Assembly (NCBI GenBank): GCA_033063855.1
Contig: CP093831.1
Coordinates: forward strand, 1,240,001-1,304,000
Direction: 5' to 3'
From: Smittia aterrima
Taxonomy: Eukaryota; Arthropoda; Insecta; Diptera; Chironomidae
DNA: 64,000 nucleotides
A model generated the notes under the pieces. That model was not told where the DNA came from. It saw only the letters and a program-made list of their open reading frames with translations, and ran no database searches. Both the position numbers and the translations under genes were made by a program. Of this stretch, positions 12,501 to 25,100 are shown piece by piece (the stretch's first letter is position 1; every line of letters begins with the position of its first letter).

Positions 12501-14417
12501 TTTTCCCCATTTCGTTCTCGTCATGTGCAGCTTGCGGTGAGAGTGTCAGGATGTGAAACAACTGGAAAGGTTTATTCTCGAAATGTTCTCACATTTAAGA
12601 GACACTTTTGCACATTGAGGTTTGCGTGCGATTGATGCTGATGTGATTCAGTTAATTTGAAGTGATTTCCAAGCAAGATAAGAGACGAACATCGTCGTTA
12701 GAACAATTTCTGTCATGTCGTCGATTCGTTGACATGTTTCTACTCCGAGACTAAAAAGCTAGGAGAACTTGGTAATGTTTCGTTTTTAATTACTTTCAGT
12801 TGAATCAACTCTGAAACGCTTAATTGTGCAATTGCGTGTCAACGAGAATTTTAACACGAAAGTTTATGTGCGGTGGACGGTTTGCGAATTTTAAGCGACG
12901 CAATTAAGTTCTGCTGTTTGGTCAGTGGAATTACAAGAATTTAACGATGTTTGATAAGGCAACAGCGACATAAAATCATACTTTGTCATAACCGATGAGG
13001 AAGTTTGGCTACCGATCTCATTCGCATGCTAATGACTGAATTATTCTTCCAACTGCTACTCACAAAATTACGAATATGCATGAGAATTTTTTTTATCGCG
13101 AACGAAGAAGAAGAAAATGAGGAACTGCGGTGGAAAAATTAACATGAATGATGATTTACTTTGCAAGTACTGAGTGAGTGATCGAGCCGACTGTAAATAG
13201 CTTAAAACAATTTCCTTAACAAACGATCCATCGACGTTGCAAGCAAGCGCGATTAATTCGAAGCGTGTAAATATAATTAACCGAAATTTCATTGTGTTTA
13301 AATTAAAATTTATGTTTCCATTGTTTAAATTCTTCTCCATTTCTCTTAACCATCGCTAATCACTTTGATAGACGCAATCTCACAATAGTTTTGCTTATCT
13401 CGCGGCCTTTATCGAGTCGCAGCGCAATTGCTCACTCTCGGATCAAAGCAGAAACGAGGCGAAGAAAGAACGACACACAATGCGCGAGAATCAAATTCCA
13501 TTGTTCGTTGAAGCATCTGATGATGTTATTAAATAATAATTAGCTTAAAATATTTAAGAATTGAGATATTAAAGGCTTAACGAGTAAAAGGGGCGAATTC
13601 GTTTCGCTAATAGAATTATCGCCAATGAGTTTGCCGTCGGTGAGAGAAGTGACGAAGTTGTTTTTCGACTTCTCATCCTCACTTGCCTTCCCATCTGTCA
13701 CAAGAAGTCCTAAGAAACTTCTTTTTGATATTCCAGCGAAATTCCGTTTCGATAGAAAGTGAGTCGACACAAAATAAAAGTTAACTTCGAAATTAAAAAG
13801 TCATTTGGCCTTTCATTCCCTTTAATTGTCTTCTTTGTTTGGCAGAGAGGAAATCGACGACATAACAAAATCGATTTCTCTTGTCACTCATGCTCGACTT
13901 TAAATTGAATTTTAAACTGTTTGTCAAAGAGAAGGCAACCTGGCCTTTTAGAGACTTTTCAATTTTTTTTAATATGATTAAATGTCATATGGACGGTCGT
14001 AAGCTGATTAAACGATTAATGTCACCAGATTCTTTCTCTTCCCCGACTTTAAATATTTTCTTAAAACTCGATCGAAGTTAAAAGCGACTAATTTTTATTA
14101 TGATTTCTCGGATAATTACCACTGGAGATGCTGTGATCGTCGAGGTCGCTGTGTTCATCGTCACTTTCGTCGTTTAGATGTCTCATCGAGTTAGATGGAA
14201 TGCTTAAGTCTCTTGGCTGTGGACTTGGCGTCCGATCATCATCATCGGTGCCGGATCGAAGTTTTCCATTTCCGCCAAGGATGTCGTTGATCATAAACTT
14301 CGATCGAGGCGGTTGAATCGATCCGCCACGCTGCATCTGGATCGGGACAGTCATCCCCTTCACTTCCGATAAGGAATTAATATTTGCTGCTATAAATGGG
14401 CTGTCGTCGTAGCCCAT
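9574..14417 (-). CDS. BarH-type homeobox transcription factor, copy B
   Basis: Tandem paralogue of the 950-6500 gene. Three exons on the minus strand: 14120-14417, 10388-10610 and 9574-10048, with the same intron positions and phases; about 331 residues from the ATG at 14417. Exon 1 carries SKFMINDILGGNGKLRS (FIL/eh1-like motif) and RTPSPQPRDLS. The homeodomain spans exons 2 and 3, with WYQNRR split from TKWKRQTAVGLELLAEAGN by the intron. Exon 3 is close to that of copy A (QRLYGGPPYIGGWPYPPQV, SNSQSDNEDTIQV) but has a Thr/Asn-rich insert (SSKETNNNGQTTPRR). A CAG acceptor directly precedes TGGAACGCTTTG, so the reading frame may continue upstream into an unrecognised 5' exon. The two genes lie head to tail with about 3 kb between them. 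B-H1/B-H2 assignment is not possible here. Confidence 0.93.
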
Positions 14418-14586
14418 CAAAGCGTTCCACTGAATTACGATTTTGAATTTGTATTCGTCTGACTTTTCTTAAATTCAGCGATAGATCTTATCGCTCGTTC
14501 TGGACTTTGAAATTTTATCGAAGCACCAACTTGGAAAATTACACGGAAATGTCTTGTGAGTAACTATCGCAGCTATTAATGCTTAT

Positions 14587-14613
14587 ACACTCGTAAACAC
14601 ATTAGCATTTATG
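14587..14613. promoter_or_regulatory. short conserved non-coding element, BarH copy B
   Basis: Partner of 6748-6774, with a single mismatch (TAAACAC here, TAAGCAC there). It lies about 170 bp upstream of exon 1 of copy B. The order, element then identical 322-bp block going upstream, is the same in both paralogues. Confidence 0.5.
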
Positions 14614-15103
14614 CTAAAACATTTATTTCCATTTATGTTGTTATGTGCATTTTGATGGGCGAACTTCACACTCTGAGATTTCTGGCTTAGCTTGTTGTTC
14701 AGTTTTATCAAGAATAATTTAATTCCGCTCTAGTGCGTTTAATTTTGATCGCGATTATCCTGCACGACGATCTCCGGCAATTAAAATTTCAATCTTGCTT
14801 TTGTTTCGTTTATATTTCTTTAATTCATCAGACAGATTTCTTCCTCAATCTTTTTTTTTCGTAGTTTCAAACCGGAGATAATCCAAATTAAGTCTCAAAA
14901 GATTTCCGACGTCAATCGTGATTAATCTTCAATTAACGCTCTTAAGTTCACACTCTGACAACTTTTGGTCGCTGTGCTCATAAAACTATCCGTTCGATCA
15001 TAAAGTTGGAAGCAAACTAAACGATTCTGATACAATTTCATAAATATCACAGCGAGAATGAATCTCGCAAACAAACAAACATCACATCTCACTAACACAT
15101 TCA

Positions 15104-15425
15104 AGTGGATCACTGCTCTCCGCTTTTCCGTTTTCAACTTTTATTCGCTCGTGTTAAGTATTATTTGACATGATAAATTGCCTCAATGCTCACTCTGCTG
15201 CCTTATTTTTCACCATCAACTTTAATTCTCCCCTGTTCATATTTCTCGACGCTTATTTCGATTGTGAAGATTGACACAAACTCTCACACACACAATTCCA
15301 ATTCAAATACAAACGCAAAGCCGGGGGAGAAAAAGAAAACGTTTAACTGTAAAAGAGGCGCTTTATTGAATGAGCAAACAAAAAGGAGGAGCTTATGCTT
15401 TCCGTAAATGACTCTTTAACCAATG
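15104..15425. promoter_or_regulatory. 322-bp block identical upstream of both BarH genes (copy B)
   Basis: Exact copy of 7225-7546, with CGTTTA at 15340-15345. Just upstream of its left edge the two loci still align imperfectly (AAACGATTCTGATACAATTTC here against AAATGATTCTGATACATTTTC there), so the perfect identity sits inside an older, diverged duplication. Confidence 0.6.
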
Positions 15426-18400
15426 TTGAAATGCTTTTTGCCTCTGTACACTGCAAAGCTTCGTTTTTCGTTATTGCTCCGTCGACTCACAGCTACAGCA
15501 ACATTTTGCCATCATCTCAAAGGCGCGCTCCGTGTCATTAAGAAGTCGTCTTGCGATGCTTTTTCGGAGAAAATTATAGTCGGGAGAGGATGGCGAGTGA
15601 ATTAAGAGAAATGAAAAATTTAATTATCTCCGAACTAACGATACACAGTCGCACAATGAAATCAATCTCGAGACGATGAGAGGTGGAATGGAGTGTAATT
15701 ATGTGCAATTTGCCAAAGTATCATGTGACAGTCAACAATGAAAATAACAATCACTCGTTTTTGTTACAAGCTCTTGATCTGTAAAAGCGAACTCTCTACA
15801 AACTGAAATTGAACTCATTTGTTACTCGGGCGTATTAAGTGAATTAAATGTCAAATGCAGTCATTTTCCTTGCGTTCCGCAAAATGGTGATCAAGTAACT
15901 TTGTTGAGAGAGATAATTACGTGTTTCCTGCTGGAGGAAAGAACTTTCTCCCTCGGGCCTGCTCCAAGCGACTCCATTAAAGTTGCATAAAACTTAAATC
16001 GAAAACGCTTTTGAATCTTTTATCGCCGCAGTTACATCTTGAAGCGAACGAAAAGTAGACTTTCGCGTGATTCTTGTGAACAGTAATTATGAGTTTGTAG
16101 TTGAATTGAAATTGCTGTAAATTGTGCATAAGCTTCACAACTTTCATGTCGATAGCAGTTGTGCAATGTCAAATAAAGGACTTTCCTTTAGCTTCAGTTT
16201 AGCAAGGAATGTTTAATGGCCATCGCGCTTGCCAAACTCATAATTGTCTCAATCACGTTCAGTTTAATTCTTTTAATTGCATCAACAAACCAACCACCTT
16301 CTAACGTTTCACGTTTACAATCGAGCACGCCATCGCCATATGCTCTCAGAACCCTTCATGGGAACAGCGAGAAACAAATAGATGTTTAGAGTTTGATTAC
16401 GAGCGACTGCAGTAACATAATTTGATGCTTGCGTCTCAACTCAAGCAGCAGTGAACACTGAAAACGATATTTTACAAGTTTTTCATGGCGTGTTAGGGCA
16501 AATATAAACGACATGCGATTATGAGCAAAACTCATTTCTCTTGCTTACTTTGGTCAATGCTCAAGGACTTGTGGTGCATTAGCGAATGAAATTCTTGATT
16601 TTCTTTCTCGTCTGATTGTTGATAATCGTCATTTAAAGTGAGTAAAACGAAAACGTTGGCAATAACTCACAACCCGTCAGCCATGGCGTGTTTTTAGTCG
16701 TTAATGTTCAGAGAAAATTCAAAACACTTTTCTAACAAATGTTAATGAAGAAAAAAGGAGAAAATTTTAAAATTTATTCGAGCTTTGTTATCAACACCCC
16801 GAGTTGATTGCGCAACGATAATTATTATTGCGAAAAGCATTTTTGTTTGATAAATTATTTTTGATTATCAATGAAATTTCCTTAATTAAGATCATTAGGA
16901 TTTTAATTAGAAGGAATTCTATTTGCGAGTCTAAATTATCTTTTTCTGAGCTCGCAATTAAGTTCGCTAAAGCATAATTATTCAATCCACTTTCCCCGAT
17001 CGTCGATAAAATCGCCGCGAGCAATAAAATTGTTGATAATTATTAACTTTTATCGACGACATGATTAACGATTGATTTCGATTTATTTATGTTGATAATT
17101 CCACGATACGTGAAGTCAAGTGATTTTTCTTGTTTCAAACTTTATCACGAAAACAATTTTTCAATCGAAGTCTTCGAGAGGAATCGAATTCGAAGTCTAA
17201 AAGAGTTTTAGAAGTTTAATTTTTCTTCAAACCGTCTCTGACCTAATTCACCTCCAAAAAATTGTCTTAATAACAACAAAAGACGTCAACGAACATGAAA
17301 CAGAAGCAAAGGGAAAAGATGAACATCAAACGAGCCATAAAAGCGCTTTATTCTTTTAAATTGTGTGCATTTCGCAGACAAAATCATCATTAAATAATAA
17401 AACGAATGCCGAAAATGTGATTTAATTTATTCACGAAAACGATTTTTAATGTAAGAAAGAGAAAAATTGTTTTCAGAGGGAAACGAGGTGGAAAAATGAT
17501 GATTTCTCGAAAAATTTAAAAGATTTTCCGCAAGTTAAACTGAAAAACTGATTTTGATTGAAGAGTTTATTTCTTTAAATTGACAAGCTTGTTGCCGTCA
17601 AGGACAAATTCACTCGTGCACATTACTAAACGCTTCATTGATCGACTTTCCACATTGATTGAGATTTTTCCATTGGCTCGAGAGTCGTTTAGTCGTCGTA
17701 AGCTCCTCCTATCTCTTTGCTCACTAAACGTTGCCTCTAAACGTTTTCTTTCCTACACATCGCTTCGTTTTCATGAATGGAAAAATTGACAGCAGCAGAA
17801 AAAAATCTCTGAGCATGCACGAACATTTAAATTCAATGTCGAACGAAGAGTTCCAACCCCAAAAAATTCCGAGAGCTTCGCCGCTATTAAAATCTATCAG
17901 ATTAAAACGACCGACGAATTAAAGATTTCCGGATCCAAAGATGAATCAAAATAATAGCGTGATCAAAAGCTAAAATGATGATAGTCCCTAATAGAATCGT
18001 ACGAGAGCTTCTTAAAAAATTACGGCAAAGGTCAGAAGAGCTTGAAGCGCCTGAAGACGAAACGCAAGAAATTAATGAATGAAAAATAGTTTCATGAGGT
18101 CCGGTGTCTGCTTTTTGTTCTTTCTCATTCTCCGACCTTTCGGATGAGTGTGTAGTAGGAATGACATTGCGGTGTGAAATTAATAGAATCATGAAATATT
18201 ATCCAACAAATCGTTGCCTCGGAAGAGGAAAAAAAAAATCTTTTCAGGTATAAAGAGGTTTAGTGTCGATGTTGGCGACGTTTAGATTGTCAGTCAGGAG
18301 AATCAGAGGAAAGAAACTTAAAACAAATTAAACTAAATTGATGGATACAGTTTAATGTCTGGCAAAGAGCCGCCGAGACAGCTCAAACGAACCCAAAAGC

Positions 18401-20259
18401 CTAGAGAGCGAGAAAAAATGTAAATGAAGTCAAGTGTGAAATGATCAATCAGACTTTTTAATGTCGAAAACTCACCAGCGATGCTGTGGATCTCTCGATA
18501 GATTCAGATCAACTAAGAGAGTGAGTGAGAGAAGACAAACACGAAACTGAATGATCCGATAAACGACGATGTGGACAACACAAAACATGGCCATAAATTA
18601 TTCGGAATAAATTCTTTCTTCTCTAACTCGGATGAGCCTCAAATGATTTCATTAAAGCCCAACCAACAACATTTTCCAACGAAAACCGCTTTGCTTTATC
18701 GGCGAGCACAAAAAAAATGCTTCAAGTCGCTTATTCATTCATCTAAGACATTAATAAAATTAAATTAACCATCATCGAGCTCATTTACACAATATTTCAC
18801 ACCGAAAGACGATATCGTTGTGCGCCTCGGCTCCATCGTCTTTGCGATGTGTGTTTAAAAGCTAACAAATTTAAATTCGTTTAAAGACGACGACGACGAT
18901 GAAATTTATTTCAAACACTTTCCAGAAACAAGCTTTTTCGATTTCTTTTCGCGCTTTCTGCGCCAAATAAATTAATTCTCGACGATGTTAAGTTAATGTA
19001 GTTTTAAAATGTTTATGGAGCTCGCAAATCCATTAGGAAAATGTAGCAATTTGTGGTGTGTGCATTTGCTGACTTGATAAGAATGCAGTTTTCGGATGAC
19101 AATGATGGATGTCGTTTGATTGGGAAAGGTGCAAATGACCGAGAAATGTTTCTCTCTTATCAAATGAGTCATTAATGGCGACATCAATAAATGTTTCCTT
19201 TCTAGAAGAGCGATAAGCAAAAGTGCTTTTAATTCAATTAATTTGTTTTGTGGTCTTTTCATGAAGGATAGACGACTTCTTATCGCCAAAAAGGTTCCAA
19301 GGCACGCTCGTTTGAGGTCTTCATCTTCTTCTTCTTCTATTGTTTGTGTCGTAGGTGTCGGTCGATCCATTGACGATGACATCAAATTAAGAGAGAATTT
19401 ATTTTAATGAAATGGTTTTACAAAACACACAAACGGTTTATAAATTAATTTGTGAAGAAGAAGAAAACGAAAATCCTATTTAGTTGCCATAAAAGACGAT
19501 TTGAGAGTGGAATTGGAGACTGAGAATTTATTGTATCCATTCGTATCGCCGCCCGTGATCCATGCGCTTGTTTATATTTTTTTATTAATGGAAATAACAC
19601 AACAAACCTAAAGTTGTTTCGTTATCTCGCTCAACAATTCATTCAAGGCTTATTTTTTATTTTCTTCTCTCACAAGAGTTGTTTCTTGAACGAAAGAAAA
19701 AAAAATGTTTTCAATAATATTTTTTAGCAAGCGAGAGGAGAAACGACCGAGCCCTAAAAAGATAAAATTGTTGAAGTTTGTTGGAATCATTTTGCATTAT
19801 CTCATTCTCGAATTTTTAAATGTTGTCGAGTTAAATGATAAAAGTGAGATGTTTATTTCAGGAGATAACGAATGTCACCTCATGTCGTCGTCCGAGAAGA
19901 CTTTCAGGTGTTGCTAGAGCTTGGCGAGTGGTTACGCAAGGAAATTGATGATCGAGAGATATTTATGAAGGCTAATGACTTTCTAGCTCACAAACAAATG
20001 AAATACTCTGAAGGGTTCTTCAACTTTTTTCCCCCTCGGAGCTAGACTTCAATCGTTTCTTTCTCTCCCGAAAAAAGTGTTTTAACGCAGATTCACACTT
20101 TGAGATGATTAAAAATTCACGATTAGATATTCATCTCGCTTCACGTTTGAGAAACAATTTGTTTGGAATGTAAATGAGTCCCGGAAAATGTTTTAAACGC
20201 TAAAAAGATAAGAAGGAATAAAGTGTTCAGCTTAATGCTTTGCAATGATGGAAAAATTA

Positions 20260-22180
20260 AAAAAATTCAGTCCTTGAACGTGACTTCCAATGGAGAAAGT
20301 TTCTATTGAAAAAATTACTGAATCAAAACAAAACACTACAAAATCTCAAATTGCATTTTGCTGGGATCGAACCAGAGTCCTTTTATTCACATTTACTTCA
20401 GAGACAAAGTTGTCTACGCTAAGCTAACACTTCTGCGTTGATATTTCGGCAGAAAAGCAATCACTTTCAAAGTCCCAGAAAAATTAGGAAATCTCAGCCC
20501 TTGAACGTGACTTTAACTGAAGAAAGTTGATGGAAAAGGTTTTTAGTGAATACTTAATTCAGAATAATTTTGAAAAATCTGAAAATCCAAAAAAAAAATT
20601 AATAGAACAAAAAATCTAAAAAAAAATTATTTACCAAATTCAATCCAGGCTGTTTGTATTTCAAATTGCAATTTGCTGGGTTCGAACCAGAGTCCTTCTA
20701 TTTACTTCAGACTCGAGACAAACTCGTCTACGTTAAGCTAACACTTCTGCGTTGATATTTCGGCAGAAAAGTAATCACTTTTGAATTCCCGAAAGAATAA
20801 AAGAAATTCAGCCTTTGAAAGTGACTTTGATGGGAAAGTTGATGGAAAAGATTTTAGGAAATACTTAATCCAGAAAAAGTTTGAAAATAGTTTTGAAAAA
20901 TCTGAAAATCCAAAAAAATTATCAAAATATATTATGAAGAAAATATTGCCTTTTCAAACTGCATTTTGCTGGAATCGAACCAGAGCTCTTCTATTTACTT
21001 CAGAGACAAAGTTGTCTACGTTAACTTAGCGTCGCATAGCTAATACTTCTTCTTTGAAATTATGGCAAAAAAGCAATCACTTTTGAAGTTCCGGATCCAG
21101 AAAAAGTTTGGAATTGTTTTAAAAAAACTGAAAATCTAAAAAAAGTTGTTTATACACTGCTATTGAGAGCGACTGATATATTGCCATTCAAATTGCATTT
21201 TGCTGGGATCGAACCAGAGTCCTTCTATTTACTTTCGAGACAATCTCGTCTACGTTAAGCTAACACTTCTGCGTTGATATTTTGGCAGAAAAGCAATCAC
21301 TTTCAAAGTCTAAGAAAAATTAGGAAATCTCAGCCCATGAACGTGACTTTAACTGGAGGAAGTTGATGGAAAAGGTTTTTAGTGAATACTTAATCCAGAA
21401 AAAGTTTGAGAACAGTTTTAAAAAAACTGAAAATTTAAAAAAATTAAAATATTCTGAGAGACTTAAATATTTGCTTTTCAAATTGCATTTTGCTGGGATC
21501 GAACCAGAGTCCCTCTATTTACTTTAGACTCGAGACAAACTCGTCTACGTTAAGCTAACACTTCTGTGTTGATATTTCGGCAGAAAAGTAATCACTTTTG
21601 AATTCCCGAAAGAATAAAAAAAAATCAGCCTTTAAAATGACTTTGATGGGAAAGTTGATGGAAAAGATTTTAGGAAATACTTATCCAGAAAAGATTTGCG
21701 GATAATTTTGAAAAAGTAAAAATCTAAAAAAAAATTCTACCTAAATTCTCACGCAAAATGCATTTTGCTGGGATCGAACCAGAGTCCTTCTATTTACTTT
21801 AGACTCGAGACAAACTCGTCTACGTTAAGCTAACACTTCTGCGTTTTTATTTTGGCAGAAAAGTAATCACTTTTGAATTCCCGAAAGAATAAAAAAATTC
21901 AGCCTTTGAAAGTGACTTTGATGGGAAAGTTGATGGAAAAGATTTTAGGAAATACTTAATCCAGAAAAAATTTGAGAATAAAGAAAGTTTTTTTAAAACA
22001 CTAAAAAAATTAAAATATCCTGAGAGGGTGATTGAAATATTGCCATTCAAACTGCAATTTGCTGGGATCGAACCAGAGACCTTCGATTTACTTTAGACTC
22101 GAGACAAACTCGTCTACGTTAAGCTAACACTTCTGTGTTGATATTTCGGCAGAAAAGCAATCACTTTTGAAGTCAATTCA
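20260..22180 (-). repeat. tandem array of seven tRNA-like units
   Basis: Seven units spaced 233-315 bp apart, each containing on the minus strand a box A-like TTAGCTTAACG, about 45 nt, and the box B-like GGTTCGATCCC. The tRNA-like cores start near 20359, 20674, 20968, 21201, 21491, 21766 and 22060. The linkers are also repeated (TTGATATTTCGGCAGAAAAG; AATCACTTTTGAA; GTTGATGGAAAAG). Core sequences are better conserved than the A-rich linkers. Unit 3 carries a small internal insertion (AACTTAGCGTCGCATAGC). No unit forms a clean full cloverleaf by eye, so these are tRNA-derived repeats or Pol III-type non-coding RNA candidates rather than decoding tRNAs. Confidence 0.7.
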
Positions 22181-22189
22181 CTTCGAACG

Positions 22190-25100
22190 TTGCGTGTCCT
22201 TAACATTAATCAATATAACGTGATGATTTTGATTCATTTTTAATTCATTGACTTCCTTATGACGATATCGTTCTCAAACGTTGCCGATGTCGATTATTAT
22301 CATTGAAAGGGAAAGTCTCGACTTTTATGTTCCGCTTCAATTAAATTCAATTTATTGATGGAAATTAACGAAACTTTCTAATGCTCCCCTCAAATCAACA
22401 CAAAAATCTGACTCGGAACAGGTGTTTTCCAGAATAAAAAGGAAAATTCGTCGATTATTCGGTTCTCGTCTAGCCCTTTCCATCGACACTTTCAATCGTT
22501 TATCATCAAAAATGGATTCAAACGAGAAAGACCGTAAATTGGTTTATTAATAAATGATGATAATAGATCCGATCCCACGAAACGACGATTCGATTTAATT
22601 TATTTTCCCACGAAAATATTTTGACTTGATCACAATCCATCGACCATTAACGAGCCTAATTGCGTGTTTTACTCGACTTTCTTCACGAGCTCGATGCAGA
22701 GCTTCAAAACTAGTTCACAGAGTGTCGAAGAAACTCAGCGAGAAGCTCATGAATTAATGTTATTTATCGATGATATGAATTAACTTCTTCTGACGTCTTC
22801 GAATAAATTATTCTCCAAAAAAAAAGAAGAAAGAGCTCGTTTGAAGCAAAAGCAGTCGTGACAAATCAGTAAACTTTAACGCCTTGATGTCTTCTGTGAT
22901 GTTCAATATCCCACACTCCACTTAGCCTTATTATGGTTTCCGGTTTAAAATTGAATAAATAATACTCGAAGGAAAATCTTGAGAAATCTTTGTCGGCGGC
23001 AAGAAATTCACTCTTTCGATTTGACTTGAACACAAACACTTAACGCGTCATTGAATGTAATGATTGAGCAATTTTCATCATAAGTAGCAAAATATTAGGC
23101 AAATGAGAACAATTTGAAGTCATGTGAGCTTCAGCATCAACAACAATCTCATTATTCGACTGCGAGGATCTAACAGAAAAAGTTGTAGCAAAGCAATTGC
23201 AAAGCTTCAGTCATGGCCAATTAGATAGAACGAGAACACATCTCTTGGATCATTTTTACGTCGATTTGCAAGCGAGAAAGGATCCGTTTCCTCTTCTTTC
23301 TTCTTTTATTCGCATGAAACTCCGCAAGGAGCAAGGATACAGACGAGAGAAAACCATCAAATTGGCGCCACCGCATAGCATTTCGGCAATTGTGAAAATG
23401 TGAAATGGATTTGTAATCTTTTAAATGAATGAAAATAACACTGATGGGGGTCTGATTGTCAGTGACGACTTTGAGGTTTCTTTCTCAGCTAAACCTTGAC
23501 TCGTTGCTACCTCATCGACGCTTGAAAAGAATTCACCCGCGGCGCCGGAAAACGACTCAGCACATTTCGATTCCGTCTCTCTTCTTCTTTCGACGATGCT
23601 TCTCTTCTTGAGCGACGGTCGCTTAATTTGTTTTCCAATTTAACTTTGAAATTTTGCTTTGCTCATATTAACGTAATTATAGATTTTAACCCCACATAAT
23701 TTGGGTAGAGCCGTCGTCGAGATCCCTTCGCTTTGGCATAAGCTGACTCCTCCAGAAAACGATCATTTAGACAACAAAAGTGCCCATTCATAGAGAGTAA
23801 TTTATTGATTTTCTCTTTTACAACAGAGCGCAACATCCTTGCGCCTCACAACCACACAAAGATGCGCCGCAAAGTCGTCTTTCCTTCAATGCAGCTAATG
23901 GGCTGTTAAAGTAAAAACAAAACATTAATTACAGAGAAAGGAACTTTGTTTCGAGACGTTCGGCGTCCTTAATGTTACTTTGTGGGCCGAGAACAGACTT
24001 GAGGGTCATTCTGACTAAATGCACAATTAAATTTATTATAAATAATTACAATTCTCGAGCTTCACTTAATTTCAAACAAAATGCCAGGTGAAAATTCGCT
24101 AGATCGAACTTTGATAGATAAGATGATCTCAGAAGAGCTCAGTTACTCATAAATAATTTATTAGTTCTCCATCAAACACTTCACGCAATCGATTTCAATT
24201 TGCATAATGACATTAAGTGAGTTATTGAGGTGAGAATATCTCATTACATCGTAAAGCTGTAGACAATTAATTTGTGTCACTTCTTACTTTCCAAGTCACT
24301 TCAGTTCCATGGAATAAAAGCTTAAAACACTTGCTTGAGTCTCACGTTACAGAATAAGAAGAATAAGAAAAAGTTAATTAGAACGATTTGATTCTAATGG
24401 AAATTAAATTCCTTGTTTACACAGTTTCGATCAAGTCGGAGAGTAAATGAAAGAAATTCTCATCGAAGTCAAAACAAATTTCCGAGCGTCAGAGGAAATT
24501 AGAGGCGAGTAACTCAAAACTTATCTTGTTAGTTCTAACGCGCAAGTAAGGAACGATTAAGGAGCTCATGCATGACTGTTTGAATAAAACATTTTATGGA
24601 GAATTATCTAGAGTAACAAACACAAGCAGCAGCGATGATTTTGAAGAATGGGCGAAGGCCAAAAAGAGGGAAATTATCTAATTTGTTCTCATGTTCTCAT
24701 GTTTTACCTGAGAGCGAAGAATGGAAGGAACATCAAAGCCAAGTAGTTGCTGTACGTTTATTCAAATATTTTAATCGGTTCGATTTGTTTCTTTTTCAAT
24801 CTTTTTGTATGTTTTTCTCTTCCTCGATGATTGAACTTCAATCAGAAATTCCATTCGATCTTCTTTTGTTTGAGAACGGAACATTACGAGCGCGTTCTTT
24901 ATTGAAATCCGATAATTGAAAATTGTTTTTCGTTTATCGACGTTTGCGCTTGAGACTTCTTGTTCGTTTGTTTCTGATCTCAAGTCTCATCAGCTTTTGT
25001 TTGTTTCTCGACGAGAAGAACAATTGAATCCAGCAAACAAACTGAATAATTCACGATGGTAGTTTACCTAAATTAAGATCGATTGCGTGATGATAAACTC

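Larger units (their letters stand above)
14418..20259. other. non-coding region upstream of the BarH pair
   Basis: Apart from the 27-nt element and the 322-bp block listed separately, I see no supported gene. Short open frames are scattered and of biased composition. The least random is a minus-strand frame at 18993-19382 with an acidic run (IEEEEDEDLKRACLG), not enough for a gene call. An upstream BarH exon or enhancers would be expected in such a region. Confidence 0.45.

Noticed and set aside
7307..15407. Identical 73-codon plus-strand frames in the two 322-bp blocks
   Set aside because: Identity follows from the DNA identity of the blocks; composition is biased, there is no homology, and it is antisense to both genes.
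18993..19382. Minus-strand frame of about 129 codons beginning MSSSMDRPTPTTQTIEEEE
   Set aside because: Only the first third looks protein-like; no homology recognised and no paired exon. Left as a note in the gap entry.
20260..22180. Functional tRNA gene cluster
   Set aside because: Box A and B signals are present, but no unit gives a convincing acceptor stem and anticodon arm by eye.
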